Below the pieces are notes generated by a model. It made no database searches. It was not told the DNA's origin and saw only the letters and a list, made by a program, of their open reading frames with translations. Of a stretch of 45,323 bases of DNA, positions 7,760 to 16,729 are shown one piece after another (the first letter of the stretch is position 1; the number at the start of each line of letters is the position of its first letter). The DNA lies in assembly GCA_019309045.1 (NCBI GenBank), contig JAFDGZ010000038.1, positions 1 through 45,323 of the forward strand. Reading direction: 5' to 3'. Origin of the DNA: Deltaproteobacteria bacterium (GTDB lineage: Bacteria > Desulfobacterota > Syntrophobacteria > BM002). The translations under genes and the position numbers were made by a program.

Positions 7760-9205
7760 ATGTTCCTGTGGCGAAAGTGCAGGTTGCCTATTGTTGCAGC
7801 CAGCTTGTGCTGTCTTTTTCTCTTTAACAGCGGTTGTCAGGAACTGGCACCTCGCGACGAGCTGGATACAATCAAGGCAAGAGGGAAGCTGCGGGTTTTG
7901 ATGCGCAACAACGCCACCTGTTATTATGAAGGTGCTCATGGGCCGACAGGCTTCGAGTATGATCTGGTGCGGGGTTTCGCAGACTACCTGGGTGTGAAGG
8001 TTGTACCTGTGGTTACAGACAAACTTCAGGAAATGGTGCCGTCTCTGTTGCGAGGCGATGCCGACCTGATAGCGGCAGGTTTTAGCAGAACCCTGGAGCG
8101 ACGCTTGCGGCTTTCCTTTGGACCCAGCTACATGGAGGTGGAACAGCAAGTTGTGGGGAGACGCGGTGGCCCCTCTCCGCACAAAATTGCCGATCTTGTC
8201 GGTCAATCGCTGTGGGTAAATGCTGGCTCGGCCTATGAGGAAAGGCTGCGAGAACTCAAGAAGAAATACCCGGCGCTTTCCTGGATGTCCATCTCCGGCT
8301 ACGAAACAGAGGAGCTTCTGGAGATGGTGTGGAAGGGGATCATCCCTCTGACTATCGCTGACTCGAATATCATTGCCGTGAACCGGCGGTACTATCCGCA
8401 GCTGGTAATTCTCTTCAGTATAGGCAAGCCGCAGCAGCTTGCCTGGGCCATGCACCCACAACATCGGCATCTCAGGCATGCTGTGGACAACTGGTTTACC
8501 AGGCCGCAGACCCACGCCCTTATCCAGCAGCTGAGTGAGCGCTACTATGGGCACCTGGAAGTTTTCGACTATGTGGACCTGGTGAAATACCATCGCAGAG
8601 TACGCCATCGGCTGCAGCGCTACCAGAAATATTTCGAAGCTGCTGCAGATAAATATGGTTTCGACTGGCGTTTAGTGGCAGCACAGGCATACCAGGAGTC
8701 TCATTGGAATCCACGGGCAAGAAGCTTTACCGGGGTTAGAGGCATAATGATGCTGACCCTGGATACAGCCGAGTATCTCGGCATAGAGAGCAGACTGGAT
8801 CCACGTCAGGCTATTTTTGGAGGAGTGCGTTATCTGGCGGATTTACACAAGAGAATAGGGCCAGAGGTGGTTGAGCCTGATCGTACTTATATGGCTCTGG
8901 CAGCGTATAATGTTGGCTGGGGCCACTTGCAGGACGCCAGAGAACTGTGCGAACGTATGGGTAAGAATCCCAATTCATGGCAGGATGTGAGGGCCACCTT
9001 GCCGCTTCTTCGGCAAAAAAAGTACTATCGAACACTCAAGCACGGCTATGCACGCGGTACAGAACCAGTAAGATATGTTGACCGGATACGAACCTATTAC
9101 AAGATTCTGGTCCAGGCCACGGAACAGGCAGGAAAGAGGAAAGGAGCGAAGGAGGATACCCTGAGCAGAATGGCAGAGTACTGGTGGCTGGCGCAAAACG
9201 GCTAG
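7760..9205 (+). CDS. mltF: Membrane-bound lytic murein transglycosylase F (MltF-like lipoprotein)
   Basis: Cleaves the glycan strand of peptidoglycan, forming 1,6-anhydro-muropeptides, from the outer membrane. The 481-residue protein has a signal peptide ending in a lipobox-like NSGC with Cys26 as the lipid-modified residue. An SBP_bac_3-like periplasmic-binding domain covers about residues 38-270 and an SLT goose-lysozyme-like domain about 290-430. The catalytic Glu is Glu313 in QAYQESHWNP; later SLT motifs are GIMMLTLDTAEYLG and ALAAYNVGWGH. This two-domain order is diagnostic of MltF. The start at 7760 was preferred to 7736 because AGGAGAAAGG lies upstream and the signal peptide then begins correctly. 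Confidence 0.93.
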   Translation: MFLWRKCRLPIVAASLCCLFLFNSGCQELAPRDELDTIKARGKLRVLMRNNATCYYEGAHGPTGFEYDLVRGFADYLGVKVVPVVTDKLQEMVPSLLRGDADLIAAGFSRTLERRLRLSFGPSYMEVEQQVVGRRGGPSPHKIADLVGQSLWVNAGSAYEERLRELKKKYPALSWMSISGYETEELLEMVWKGIIPLTIADSNIIAVNRRYYPQLVILFSIGKPQQLAWAMHPQHRHLRHAVDNWFTRPQTHALIQQLSERYYGHLEVFDYVDLVKYHRRVRHRLQRYQKYFEAAADKYGFDWRLVAAQAYQESHWNPRARSFTGVRGIMMLTLDTAEYLGIESRLDPRQAIFGGVRYLADLHKRIGPEVVEPDRTYMALAAYNVGWGHLQDARELCERMGKNPNSWQDVRATLPLLRQKKYYRTLKHGYARGTEPVRYVDRIRTYYKILVQATEQAGKRKGAKEDTLSRMAEYWWLAQNG

Positions 9206-9220
9206 CTCCTGTACAGCGTT

Positions 9221-9832
9221 CTAGGCTTGCACCAGGAGATAAAAGATGACCCTGTAGAGGGGTAAGATTACCTGGTCCATGAGGCCAAGGAAAAACAGGC
9301 CGAGAATGATCAACATGCCATACCGTTCGAGTCCCACGTAGGCAGCTCTTATACCAGGGGGCAGGATGCCGGCGAGCACCCTGGAGCCGTCCAGCGGCGG
9401 CACAGGTATCAGGTTGAACAGAGCCAGGACAATATTTATGGAGCAGCAGTAGAAAAGCAAGTCCACTAGCATGGGCGGCATTGTTGCGGCCAGCAAACGC
9501 AGCGCTAGAGCTGACAGCAGTATAAGGGTAATGTTGGCGAGGGGTCCTGCAGCCCCAACGATCATCATGCCGCGCTTCGGATCCCGGAAATAAAGAGGAT
9601 TTACCGGCACCGGTTTTGCCCAGCCCACCAGAAAGCGTGATCCCAGAAGAAGCAGTACCAGCGGCAGGACAATAGTACCCATAGGATCAATGTGCTTGAT
9701 GGGATTGAGAGTCAGGCGGCCGGCATGTTTGGCTGTAGGGTCTCCAAGCCGGTAGGCCACATAGCCGTGAGCAACTTCGTGGACGATTACGGAAAATAGC
9801 AGAATCACTATGGCAAGTATCATAGTCAGCAT
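9221..9832 (-). CDS. Site-2 protease family M50 membrane metalloprotease
   Basis: A 203-residue, multi-pass zinc protease of the compact M50 type that lacks PDZ domains. HEVAH (residues 18-22) holds the two zinc histidines and the catalytic Glu, and PVPPLDGSR near residue 145 carries the third ligand. A GRLTLNPIKHIDPMGT stretch after the first motif is typical of this group. These proteins act inside the inner membrane; the substrate is not known and no anti-sigma factor is adjacent. The gene is convergent with mltF. Confidence 0.9.
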   Translation of the reverse strand: MLTMILAIVILLFSVIVHEVAHGYVAYRLGDPTAKHAGRLTLNPIKHIDPMGTIVLPLVLLLLGSRFLVGWAKPVPVNPLYFRDPKRGMMIVGAAGPLANITLILLSALALRLLAATMPPMLVDLLFYCCSINIVLALFNLIPVPPLDGSRVLAGILPPGIRAAYVGLERYGMLIILGLFFLGLMDQVILPLYRVIFYLLVQA

Positions 9833-9989
9833 GACGGTCTCTTTTCATTACAGATTATAGGTGATCAATACCATAAGCTTGGAGAGAACAAAGGTCAAGG
9901 GATCTGCTGCTTGTTGAGCAAATAGAGGCAGAGAAGCATAGTTAGCCTGTGAAGGAGATGCTGCTGCCGTAATGTTTACTTCCCTCGAA

Positions 9990-12030
9990 TTAGCAGAACC
10001 GCTGTGGTGTACAGCTGCCCTGTTGTTTGTAGCTTTCTGATCTAATGCCCAGCCTTCGCATGATCTTTTGCAGGGATGCCCTGCCGAGGCCGCTCAGATC
10101 AGCGGCCTTGGTGACGTTGCCTCCTGTTTGTTGGAGCAAGCTGGAGACATAGTCGAAAGTGAATTGCTTGACTACCCGGTCTTTTGCCTGTTTGTAAGGC
10201 TCGATGGCCTGAGGTGTGGCCTGGGCTGTCTTGTGAAACATGTTCGCCGTGTACCTCGAGTCTTCCAGGGCTTGCAGCTCTCGAGCTCGAATGACACTGT
10301 CTGCTGAGAAGGTGACCACGCGAGGGACAAAATTTTGCAGTTCTCTGACATTGCCTGGCCAACTTCTTTGCTTGAGCAGGGCAAGTGCTCCGGAAGTAAA
10401 GCGTCTGGGAGCAATGCCCAGCTCGAGGGAGGCGAGTCTGCTAAAGTGATTGACAAGGAGCGGAATATCAGAGTGGATCTCTGCAAGTGAAGGCGTTGTC
10501 AGAGTCACCACGTTCAAGCGATAATATAGGTCTTCGCGGAAAGTTCTCTGGCGGATTTTTTCCTCCAGGTTCTGATTGGTGGAAGCGATGACGCGGACAT
10601 CTATCTTGCGAGTGCGAGCAGTGCCGAGAGGCTTTATTTCCTGTTCTTGAATAGCCCGAAGCAGTTTAGTCTGCACAGAAATGGGAATGTCTCCTATTTC
10701 ATCGAGAATCGGATAATAGTGCACCAGAAAAATCTCGCCTTTCTTGCTTTACACCTCTTCGGTCAAAGGCTTTTTTGAGCTGGCCACTTCTTCGATGCGG
10801 CACTCCAAGAAGGGGCAGGCTCCATGAAAATGGGGGTACTGACATTGCTGGCCGATGACCTGCTCTTTTGTCACCTTATAGCGCTCCAGGTGTGCCCTGT
10901 TCACCATTTTGATGCGCAAGTCACGGTCGAGAAGGACCAGCATGTCAGTTATGCCGTCAAAAACAGATTGCAGTAATTCTTTGCTTTGCAGAAGGTTTTC
11001 AGTGTGTTGCAAGCTTTCAATAGTAATGCCGATTTGTTGGCCAACTGAAAAGAGCAGTTGCTGCATTTCCGGGGTAACCTCGCTGAAGTCGAGGTTGACG
11101 AAGCACATAACCCCGAGAACTTCGCCACGGCAGCATAGAGGCACGTTCAGACCGCTCTGCTCTTCTTCGAAAGAGAAAAAGCTCAGGTGACCACAGGCGG
11201 CTTCGTACAGAGATGAGGACAGGTCTGTGGGCTTGTCTTCAACTTGATGCGGACACAAACTGGAATCGAAGGGCAGCTGTGGAAGCACGAAATGAGCATT
11301 TTCATGGCACTGTAGTTCTAGGCGCGATGGATTGTTGCGCAGCAGATAGATTGCTGCGCCTTGCGCTGGTACGATGTCCAGTGTTTTTTTCAAGACGCTG
11401 GGCAGTATTTCGGGGAGATGGACGGAACGGGTGATCAGCTCGGCAATAGTGTTCAAGGTATGGAGTTCCCGGTTACGAGTGGCCACCTTCTCCTGGAGCC
11501 GTTGCTGGGAGCTCTCTAGTGCTCTGGTTCGATGAGCCACCATTTCCTCGAGTGTTTCAGTATATTTTTCCAGCTCCTGACGACTTTGATGCAGGTGAGT
11601 CGCCATAACTTGAGCTGCAGTAGTAATTTCCTCGATTTCATCCTTGCCTTTTGCCTCTTCGAGTAGTTGCAATTCCTTGTCGCTGCGAGGAATGTCTCGA
11701 AACATGTCCAATAAATCTTTCAAGCTGTGGACAACTAGACGGTTGAAGAAAAAGCTTACCATAATGTACAGCATTGACAGACAGAGGAGGCTGCTCCACA
11801 GTATTGAATAGGCTCGTGCTCTGATATTAGCCAAAGCTATATCCATGGGAATGCTGACAGTTGTCACTCCGGCGATCTCGTCGGGGACGTGACCGAAACC
11901 TCTGTCGCTGCCGTAGATCTTGATGAGGGACCGTGGGGCATCCTCGGGGTCGCCGTGGCAGTGCATGCATGATTCGGTGAAATAGACGGCATGAGACTGA
12001 ATAAAATAGGCTCGGCCATCTATTTCGAGC
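9990..12030 (-). pseudogene. Broken sensor / sigma-54 activator (Tll0287-like, HAMP, GAF, PAS, AAA+ remnant, Fis)
   Basis: A single reading frame carries this gene from about 12030 to 9990, interrupted by one TAA (10749-10751). Order: a DUF3365/Tll0287-like sensor end with a haem-binding CxxCH (ESCMHCHGDP, codons just before and after 11966), a transmembrane segment, HAMP, coiled coil, GAF, PAS, then part of a sigma-54 AAA+ domain and a Fis-type helix-turn-helix (NVTKAADLSGLGRASLQK). Three lesions are visible. The sensor N-terminus is absent and homology stops near 12030. TAA splits the PAS domain (PLTEEV, stop, SKKGEIFLVHYYPILDE). The PAS end runs straight into Walker B (LDEIGDIP), so Walker A and the GAFTGA loop are missing. 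It cannot act as an ATPase activator. The two fragments could still be expressed separately; decay is more likely. Confidence 0.85.
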
Positions 12031-12945
12031 TTTTTGTGGCTGGCTGCGTGGCCACAATAGTGGCTTACATGATTTTTTGGCCTGGAGTGTATATTATTTC
12101 GAGAAAGATATTCAAGCTTCCCCGCAAGACCGTAGCGGTCCTTGGTTCGGGTATTTCCATCTGCGGAGTGTCAGCTTCGGTTGCCACCGGCGGAGCAGTG
12201 CGCGCCAGGCCCGGTGGTGTCGATAATGGTTTCCGCCCTGGTGGTTGTCTGGGCGGTTATCGAGTTGATTATGCTGCCTGGTTTTTTCACTCATGTCTGG
12301 CCAACTACCAATGATCCACTGGTCGCTGGTGCTGCCATGGGAATGTCGGTGAAAACAGATGGGGCTGATGCTGCCGCGGGTGAGCTTATGGATGAGTTCA
12401 TGCGGAGCAAGATAGAGGTGGAAAGCAATGGGACGATCAAGTGGCCCGCCGGCATCATTACTTCCAGTGCAGTAATGACCAAAGTGTGGATCTACATGTT
12501 CATCGGTATCTGTGCTTTTGTGCTGGCCCTGGTGTGGGTATACAAGATAGATCGAATACCGGGGGAAACCGTGCCATTCTCCGAGGTATGGCATCGGTTT
12601 CCCAAATTCGTCCTGGGATACTTTTTCTGCTGGCTATTCTTGCTGGCGCTCTATTTCGGTCCCGGGCACAGTGGGGCTCCCGATGCCATGCCTTTCCTCA
12701 AATCAGTGAAAGCGGGTGCGGTGCCTATCGAGAAAGGGATGAGGAAGCTGTTCTTTATGCTCACCTTCTTGAGCCTCGGCATAATCACTGATTTCAAAAA
12801 GCTGAAGGAAGCTCAGTTTGGCAAGATGGTCTGGGTATACTTCATTGCTCTGTTTCTGTTAATCATACCGGTAACGCTGGTGATTGCCTATCTGTTCCAC
12901 CATGGCATGGAAATTCCCAACATTGCCCAATTTGTAACTCAGTAA
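12028..12945 (+). pseudogene. N-terminally truncated, frameshifted YeiH-type putative sulfate exporter
   Basis: Two plus-strand frames together encode the C-terminal two thirds of a multi-pass PSE/YeiH-family transporter. The first frame gives IVAYMIFWPGVYIISRKIF and GSGISICGVSASVATGG. The second continues with VVSIMVSALVVVWAVIEL, SKSVKAG-like loops and MRKLFFMLTFLSLGIITDF. The join is explained by one extra base in the CCCGG at 12210-12214; removing it restores ARP-VVSIMVS. The protein start is missing: homology begins about 12028, inside the opposite-strand sensor remnant. The gene would have exported an anion, perhaps sulfate or sulfite; it now looks dead. A strong terminator follows at 12956. 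Confidence 0.8.
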
Positions 12946-12955
12946 ACCATGAATT

Positions 12956-12992
12956 CCTCTGCAGACACGGTGTCTGCAGAGGAGTTTTTTTT
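12956..12992 (+). terminator. Rho-independent terminator after the exporter remnant
   Basis: CCTCTGCAGACAC (12956-12968) and GTGTCTGCAGAGG (12970-12982) form a 13-bp perfect inverted repeat followed by AG and eight T. It sits 10 bp after the exporter stop. Confidence 0.88.
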
Positions 12993-13157
12993 GGACAGCG
13001 AGGTAACCGCCAGGCAATAGTCTTCAGTATATGGCAGGGTGCCTTATCCGCTGAATCACATGAAAAGCAAGTGTAAGAATGTTATGCTCACTGAAGATGT
13101 GGGTCAAACTATTACAGGAAACTCCAGGGAGTGTGAAGAAAGGGGGCGGCTCGGGCC

Positions 13158-13529
13158 ATGACCCTGTCCATTGAGACCCTGGCATACCTCATGGCAGGGA
13201 TTGCCCTGGGTGCCCTTTATATCAAACGTGAGAAAGGACTGGCCCGACTCGACTTCGAGATGCTTCCTGAGATCGACAAGGTGAGCTTCGAGGAGCTGAA
13301 GTTACTCTTGAAAAAGTCGTATCAGCGGACATTGTACCTGAGTGTCTCTTTCCTGTATCTAGCTTTCGTGACAAGCTTCAAACGTTCACCGCAGGCGAAA
13401 ACGTTTGGCATTATTCTGACAATCGGCCTGTTCCTTTACAATATCCCGCCACGAAACAGGGTGATGAGAATGCTCACAGACCTGGGCATAGACAGGAAAG
13501 TGTTAGAAAAGCGAGGAGTGAAACTGTGA
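13158..13529 (+). CDS. Small membrane protein of unknown function
   Basis: A 123-residue protein not recognised as a named family. An N-terminal hydrophobic segment (residues 5-22) is followed by an acidic linker (FEMLPEIDKVSFEEL) and a second hydrophobic region split in two (about residues 58-70 and 82-95). It ends in a basic tail with PPRNRVMRML. Codon use and the purine-rich AAAGGGGGCGG upstream of the ATG look like a real gene. It lies alone between the exporter remnant's terminator and a small ORF, so context gives no function. Confidence 0.65.
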   Translation: MTLSIETLAYLMAGIALGALYIKREKGLARLDFEMLPEIDKVSFEELKLLLKKSYQRTLYLSVSFLYLAFVTSFKRSPQAKTFGIILTIGLFLYNIPPRNRVMRMLTDLGIDRKVLEKRGVKL

Positions 13530-13659
13530 ATAGATCCGCGGGGCCTGGCCTGAAGGAGCTGCTGATCTCAAAATTTCACTCTCTTTACAGGGAGAAAGAG
13601 ATTTTTACCACCCGACGCTTAGCACCTGTGAATAGCAGGTTGATGATGAGAAGAAAAAA

Positions 13660-13830
13660 ATGGCGAGCATAATTGAGGTGACTGAATCGACAGCTATGCG
13701 GTTTGGCCTGGTGAGAGATAAGAAAGGCAAACAGTTCGTTTGCAAACCAGGTGCTCTGAGAGATCAGGCAACACTGGCTGATGACGAAAAGAAACACCGC
13801 ATGGACAACGTGGTGCATGCCTTGCAGTAA
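13660..13830 (+). CDS. Small 56-residue hypothetical protein
   Basis: ATG at 13660 opens a 56-codon frame to TAA at 13828-13830. The product is hydrophilic and charged (RFGLVRDKKGKQFVCKPG in the middle, DDEKKHRMDN near the end), has one cysteine and no membrane segment. An A/G-rich GATGAGAAG precedes the start. A terminator follows 25 bp after the stop, which supports a discrete small transcript. No family recognised; it may also be a chance frame. Confidence 0.45.
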   Translation: MASIIEVTESTAMRFGLVRDKKGKQFVCKPGALRDQATLADDEKKHRMDNVVHALQ

Positions 13831-13855
13831 GACCTTCGGACTAGCAGCGCTTTTT

Positions 13856-13890
13856 CTCCCCGGTTCGGTATTGCCCGGCCGGGGAGTTTT
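13856..13890 (+). terminator. Rho-independent terminator
   Basis: CTCCCCGG (13856-13863) pairs with CCGGGGAG (13879-13886), followed by TTTT. It ends transcription from the small 13660 frame, upstream of the SDR gene. Confidence 0.7.
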
Positions 13891-14077
13891 GCTTCAGAGC
13901 ACAAGCAATGGCCACGGTGTTCGCTCTGGGCAAGATATTCCAGCAAATATTCGCTCTGAAGAGTTGCGCAATTGCGGTGCGTCGCATATGATACATGTTA
14001 GCTGTAACTAAAAGCTGCTTGGCTTACAGAGTAGTGACTGAGAGCATAGTTTTACAGAGTACGGGTAGGAGGTGGCC

Positions 14078-14965
14078 ATGCAAGTATTCGTTACCGGCAG
14101 TACGGGGTTTGTCGGCAACCATGTGGTGAAAGAGCTTCTTGACAAAGGTCACCAGGTGCGTGCTCTGGTGCGGCCTCGTTCAGAGCACAAGCTGAAAAGG
14201 CCAGACGATGTGGAGATTGTCCACGGCAGCGTGGAGAGTAAAGAAGAGCTGCTGCAGGGAGCCCAAGGCTGTGATGCTGTCATCCATCTGGTGGGAATCA
14301 TTCGGGCCTTCCCGAAGAAGGGCATCACCTTTGAGAAGCTTCATGTAGAGGCCACTGAAAATGTGATCGAAGCCTGCAAAGAGGCGGGGGTTTCTCGACT
14401 GCTTCATATGAGTGCTCTGGGGGCCAGGGAAGATGGTTCCACAGAATATTTGCGGACAAAATTCGCTGCGGAAGAGCTGGTGAGGCAGAGCGGCCTGCGC
14501 TACACTATCTTTCGGCCTTCACTGATCTTTGGCAGAGGCGGCGAGGCCGTAAAGATGTTCGCCGACATGGTCAAGAAATTTGTGGTACCCATCATCGGCG
14601 ACGGGCAATATCGCTTCAAACCAGTAAGTGTGGTCACAGTGGCCCAGGGTTTCGTCAAGGCTCTTGAACTGGATGCTGCCGAAGGTCAGACCCTGGAGGT
14701 GGGAGGGGCAGAAGAGGTGAGCTTCAACGAGATAATGGACACTCTGGCAAAGGTGATGGGAAGGAGTATCATCAAGGTTCACGTGCCCGTGCTGCCACTG
14801 CGGCTGGCGACCAGCATGCTCGAGCATGCGCCTGGCTACCCCCTTACCCGAGATCAGATCAGCATGCTTCTGGAAGGCGGCACCTGCGATGAAAAACCTT
14901 TTTATGAACTTTTCGGGTTGACCCCCATTTCTCTGGAACAGACTCTGCGGGAGGCTCTCTGGTAG
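14078..14965 (+). CDS. NDUFA9-like atypical SDR, NAD(P)-binding protein
   Basis: A 295-residue extended/atypical short-chain dehydrogenase fold. The N-terminus has the nucleotide-binding glycine motif (VFVTGSTGFVGNHVV). Then come AVIHLVGIIR near residue 70, an HMSALGA strand, and YLRTKFAAEELVR with the YxxxK-like pair. This pattern matches the complex I NDUFA9 / NmrA-like group, whose bacterial members often bind NADPH without a defined reaction. ATG at 14078 is preferred over GTG at 14072 because AGGAGG ends 5 nt before it. Its 3' end overlaps the 3' end of the opposite-strand sulfite-reductase-like gene by 107 bp. Confidence 0.85.
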   Translation: MQVFVTGSTGFVGNHVVKELLDKGHQVRALVRPRSEHKLKRPDDVEIVHGSVESKEELLQGAQGCDAVIHLVGIIRAFPKKGITFEKLHVEATENVIEACKEAGVSRLLHMSALGAREDGSTEYLRTKFAAEELVRQSGLRYTIFRPSLIFGRGGEAVKMFADMVKKFVVPIIGDGQYRFKPVSVVTVAQGFVKALELDAAEGQTLEVGGAEEVSFNEIMDTLAKVMGRSIIKVHVPVLPLRLATSMLEHAPGYPLTRDQISMLLEGGTCDEKPFYELFGLTPISLEQTLREALW

Positions 14966-15713
14966 CCAAGCGCTCTCCCTCCAGTGCGTTAGCTTTAAAG
15001 AATTCGGTAATCCTTGCCACAAGTTGCAACACCTGCTCTTCACTGAGATCCCGGGCAAGCTCCACAGCGAGCTGAGGATGGCGCCCCAGTTTGCCGCCCA
15101 CAAGCAAGCGATAGCCAGCCGTATTGCAGGTAATGGCATCCGTGGGGCACGCCCGGGCACATGCTGCGCAGCGCACACAGCGATCCTCATCTAACCCCAG
15201 AAGGGAGCCCTCAGCCAACAAGATGGCAGCCTCTTCACAGGCTGCCTCGCAGTCGCCGCAGGCAAGGCACTCCTCTGGCCTGATCTCCATGCCGGCCTGT
15301 CCTATGATGCCGACATCTTTTATCTGCGGCTGCGAGCAGCAATTTGGACAATCAGCTACAGTGACACGGAACTGATGGTGCAGCTTTAACCGGTCCCCGA
15401 GTTGCAGGCGGAGAAAAGAGAGAAGCTCTGCTTGCTGCAACACCTTGTCCAGCTCGTTCACCAGCGCGGCAGAGGCGGTGACCGCATTGCTGCAGCCGCT
15501 CGATCCGAAGCAGGTTTCAATGCTGTATCCCTTGACATCCTTGCTGTGAGTCTGGAGGTGCCGCTTCTTGCTCTCCTCGATATCTGCTACTGTGATGCGC
15601 TGACGGCCGCGTGCCGCCACCTCCTCTTCCACCTTTTTGCGAACGCGGTGACGGACAAAAAATGGCACTCGCCTGAGAATTTCTTCGGCTTCTCTGTCCC
15701 AGGTCAATCTCAT
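14859..15713 (-). CDS. Siroheme sulfite/nitrite reductase-like protein with PCP_red and 2x[4Fe-4S] domains
   Basis: A 284-residue redox protein. Residues 1-53 resemble PCP_red (LTWDREAEEILRRVPFF and RITVADIEESKK). Residues 60-135 have a siroheme/4Fe-4S pattern, CFGSSGC (Cys68, Cys74) and DCPNCC (Cys122, Cys125/126). Residues 149-190 hold two ferredoxin clusters, CLACGDCEAAC and CVRCAACARACP. It probably moves electrons to a siroheme centre, in the manner of small AsrC-like or coenzyme-F420-type sulfite reductases; activity and substrate are unknown. Start 15713 is supported by GAGGGT upstream. No partner subunits lie next to it. The C-terminal 36 codons overlap the SDR gene on the other strand, an unusually long convergent overlap. 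Confidence 0.82.
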   Translation of the reverse strand: MRLTWDREAEEILRRVPFFVRHRVRKKVEEEVAARGRQRITVADIEESKKRHLQTHSKDVKGYSIETCFGSSGCSNAVTASAALVNELDKVLQQAELLSFLRLQLGDRLKLHHQFRVTVADCPNCCSQPQIKDVGIIGQAGMEIRPEECLACGDCEAACEEAAILLAEGSLLGLDEDRCVRCAACARACPTDAITCNTAGYRLLVGGKLGRHPQLAVELARDLSEEQVLQLVARITEFFKANALEGERLATREPPAESVPEKWGSTRKVHKKVFHRRCRLPEAC

Positions 15714-15850
15714 GCTGGACCCTCTTCGATCTGGTGCAACCAAAAGCTCTAGCTCAGAGAATTATTGCCATCTTATTATAACGCATGGAAAGCTGTCTTC
15801 AATCCAACTCACAAGCAGTGAATGTCTCATGGGTTTTGAGTTTGACTGAA

Positions 15851-16729
15851 TTACATTTCGAGTTTGAAAGAGATGGGCACCAGTACCCAGCTGGCAATGT
15901 GCCTTTCTCCCAGACGGCCGGGATTGAACCGCCAATTCCTGACAGCCTGAACAGCTGCATCATCAAGAATCTTGTATCCAGAACTTTCCTTGATCTGCAC
16001 AGTAGCCACATGACCATCTTCCAGGACGTATACTCTGAGCAGAACGGTGCCCTGATAACCGCGTCTGACAGCCAGGCGAGGATAGTGCGGTTCCGTGCGA
16101 TAGCCATACTGAGGAGGCTGTGGCTTGACGTAGGCCCCACTACCTGATGTCGCCTTGCTGCCGGGAGACGCCAGCTGTCCACCCGGGATCAAGGCGGCCC
16201 TCTTGTCTGCTGAGTTCGGTGGAGATGGAGTTTTTGGGCCTGGCACTTGCTTGTTGGACTCTGTGTGCCCGGTATCATGCTCAGGAAGAGAAGGCGGCAA
16301 ATCAGTTTCGGGGGGGGCTGATGGTTGTGCCTGCGAGGCTGTTATGCTTGCAGGTTTAGTTGGTGCAGCTTTTCTGGATTGGAGCTGACTATGTGCCTGA
16401 ACTCGCTTCTTCTTCGGCTTTGATGTGGCCAGCTTGCGGCCGGGCTTCTGTACGGTGGTCCTTTTCTTGCTGACAGGTTTTCTTCTGACAGGAGAGCGGC
16501 TGGCAGGCTTGGCTGCTGACTTTGCTCGAGGTTTCTGTTTTCCAACGGTGGCCGGCCGCACCTCCGCAGCAGGCCGCAGGGCCACGAGAGTGACGCTCAT
16601 GGCCAGCGGGGTCGGACCCTGTCCTCGGGAGAGCCAGCCCTGAGGAGCCTCCCAGAAAAAGAAGCAGAGGTGTACCAGCAGAGCAAGAGCCCCAGCCGCG
16701 ATCAAATCCCTTCTGGAGTTTCGTTCCAC
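15851..16729 (-). CDS. tonB: TonB energy transducer
   Basis: Transmits proton-motive energy from ExbB/ExbD to the outer-membrane receptor. The 292-residue protein has a short cytoplasmic N-terminus, one membrane anchor (residues 9-27), a long Lys/Pro/Ala/Ser-rich periplasmic spacer (about 60-195) and the C-terminal TonB domain. That domain contains PHYPRLAVRRGYQGTVLLRV, then KILDDAAVQAVRNWRFNPG near the end. A GTG start overlaps exbD by 28 bp. It is the last gene of the B12-riboswitch operon, suggesting a dedicated TonB for corrinoid uptake. Confidence 0.93.
   Translation of the reverse strand: MERNSRRDLIAAGALALLVHLCFFFWEAPQGWLSRGQGPTPLAMSVTLVALRPAAEVRPATVGKQKPRAKSAAKPASRSPVRRKPVSKKRTTVQKPGRKLATSKPKKKRVQAHSQLQSRKAAPTKPASITASQAQPSAPPETDLPPSLPEHDTGHTESNKQVPGPKTPSPPNSADKRAALIPGGQLASPGSKATSGSGAYVKPQPPQYGYRTEPHYPRLAVRRGYQGTVLLRVYVLEDGHVATVQIKESSGYKILDDAAVQAVRNWRFNPGRLGERHIASWVLVPISFKLEM

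Noticed and set aside
10749-10751. In-frame TAA of the sensor gene read as a recoded codon
   Set aside because: Selenocysteine uses UGA and pyrrolysine UAG; TAA is not recoded in known bacterial systems, and the gene has other lesions.
12990-13157. Sigma-54 promoter upstream of the 13158 gene
   Set aside because: TGGCAGG is present, but the downstream TTGC element is not at the required distance.
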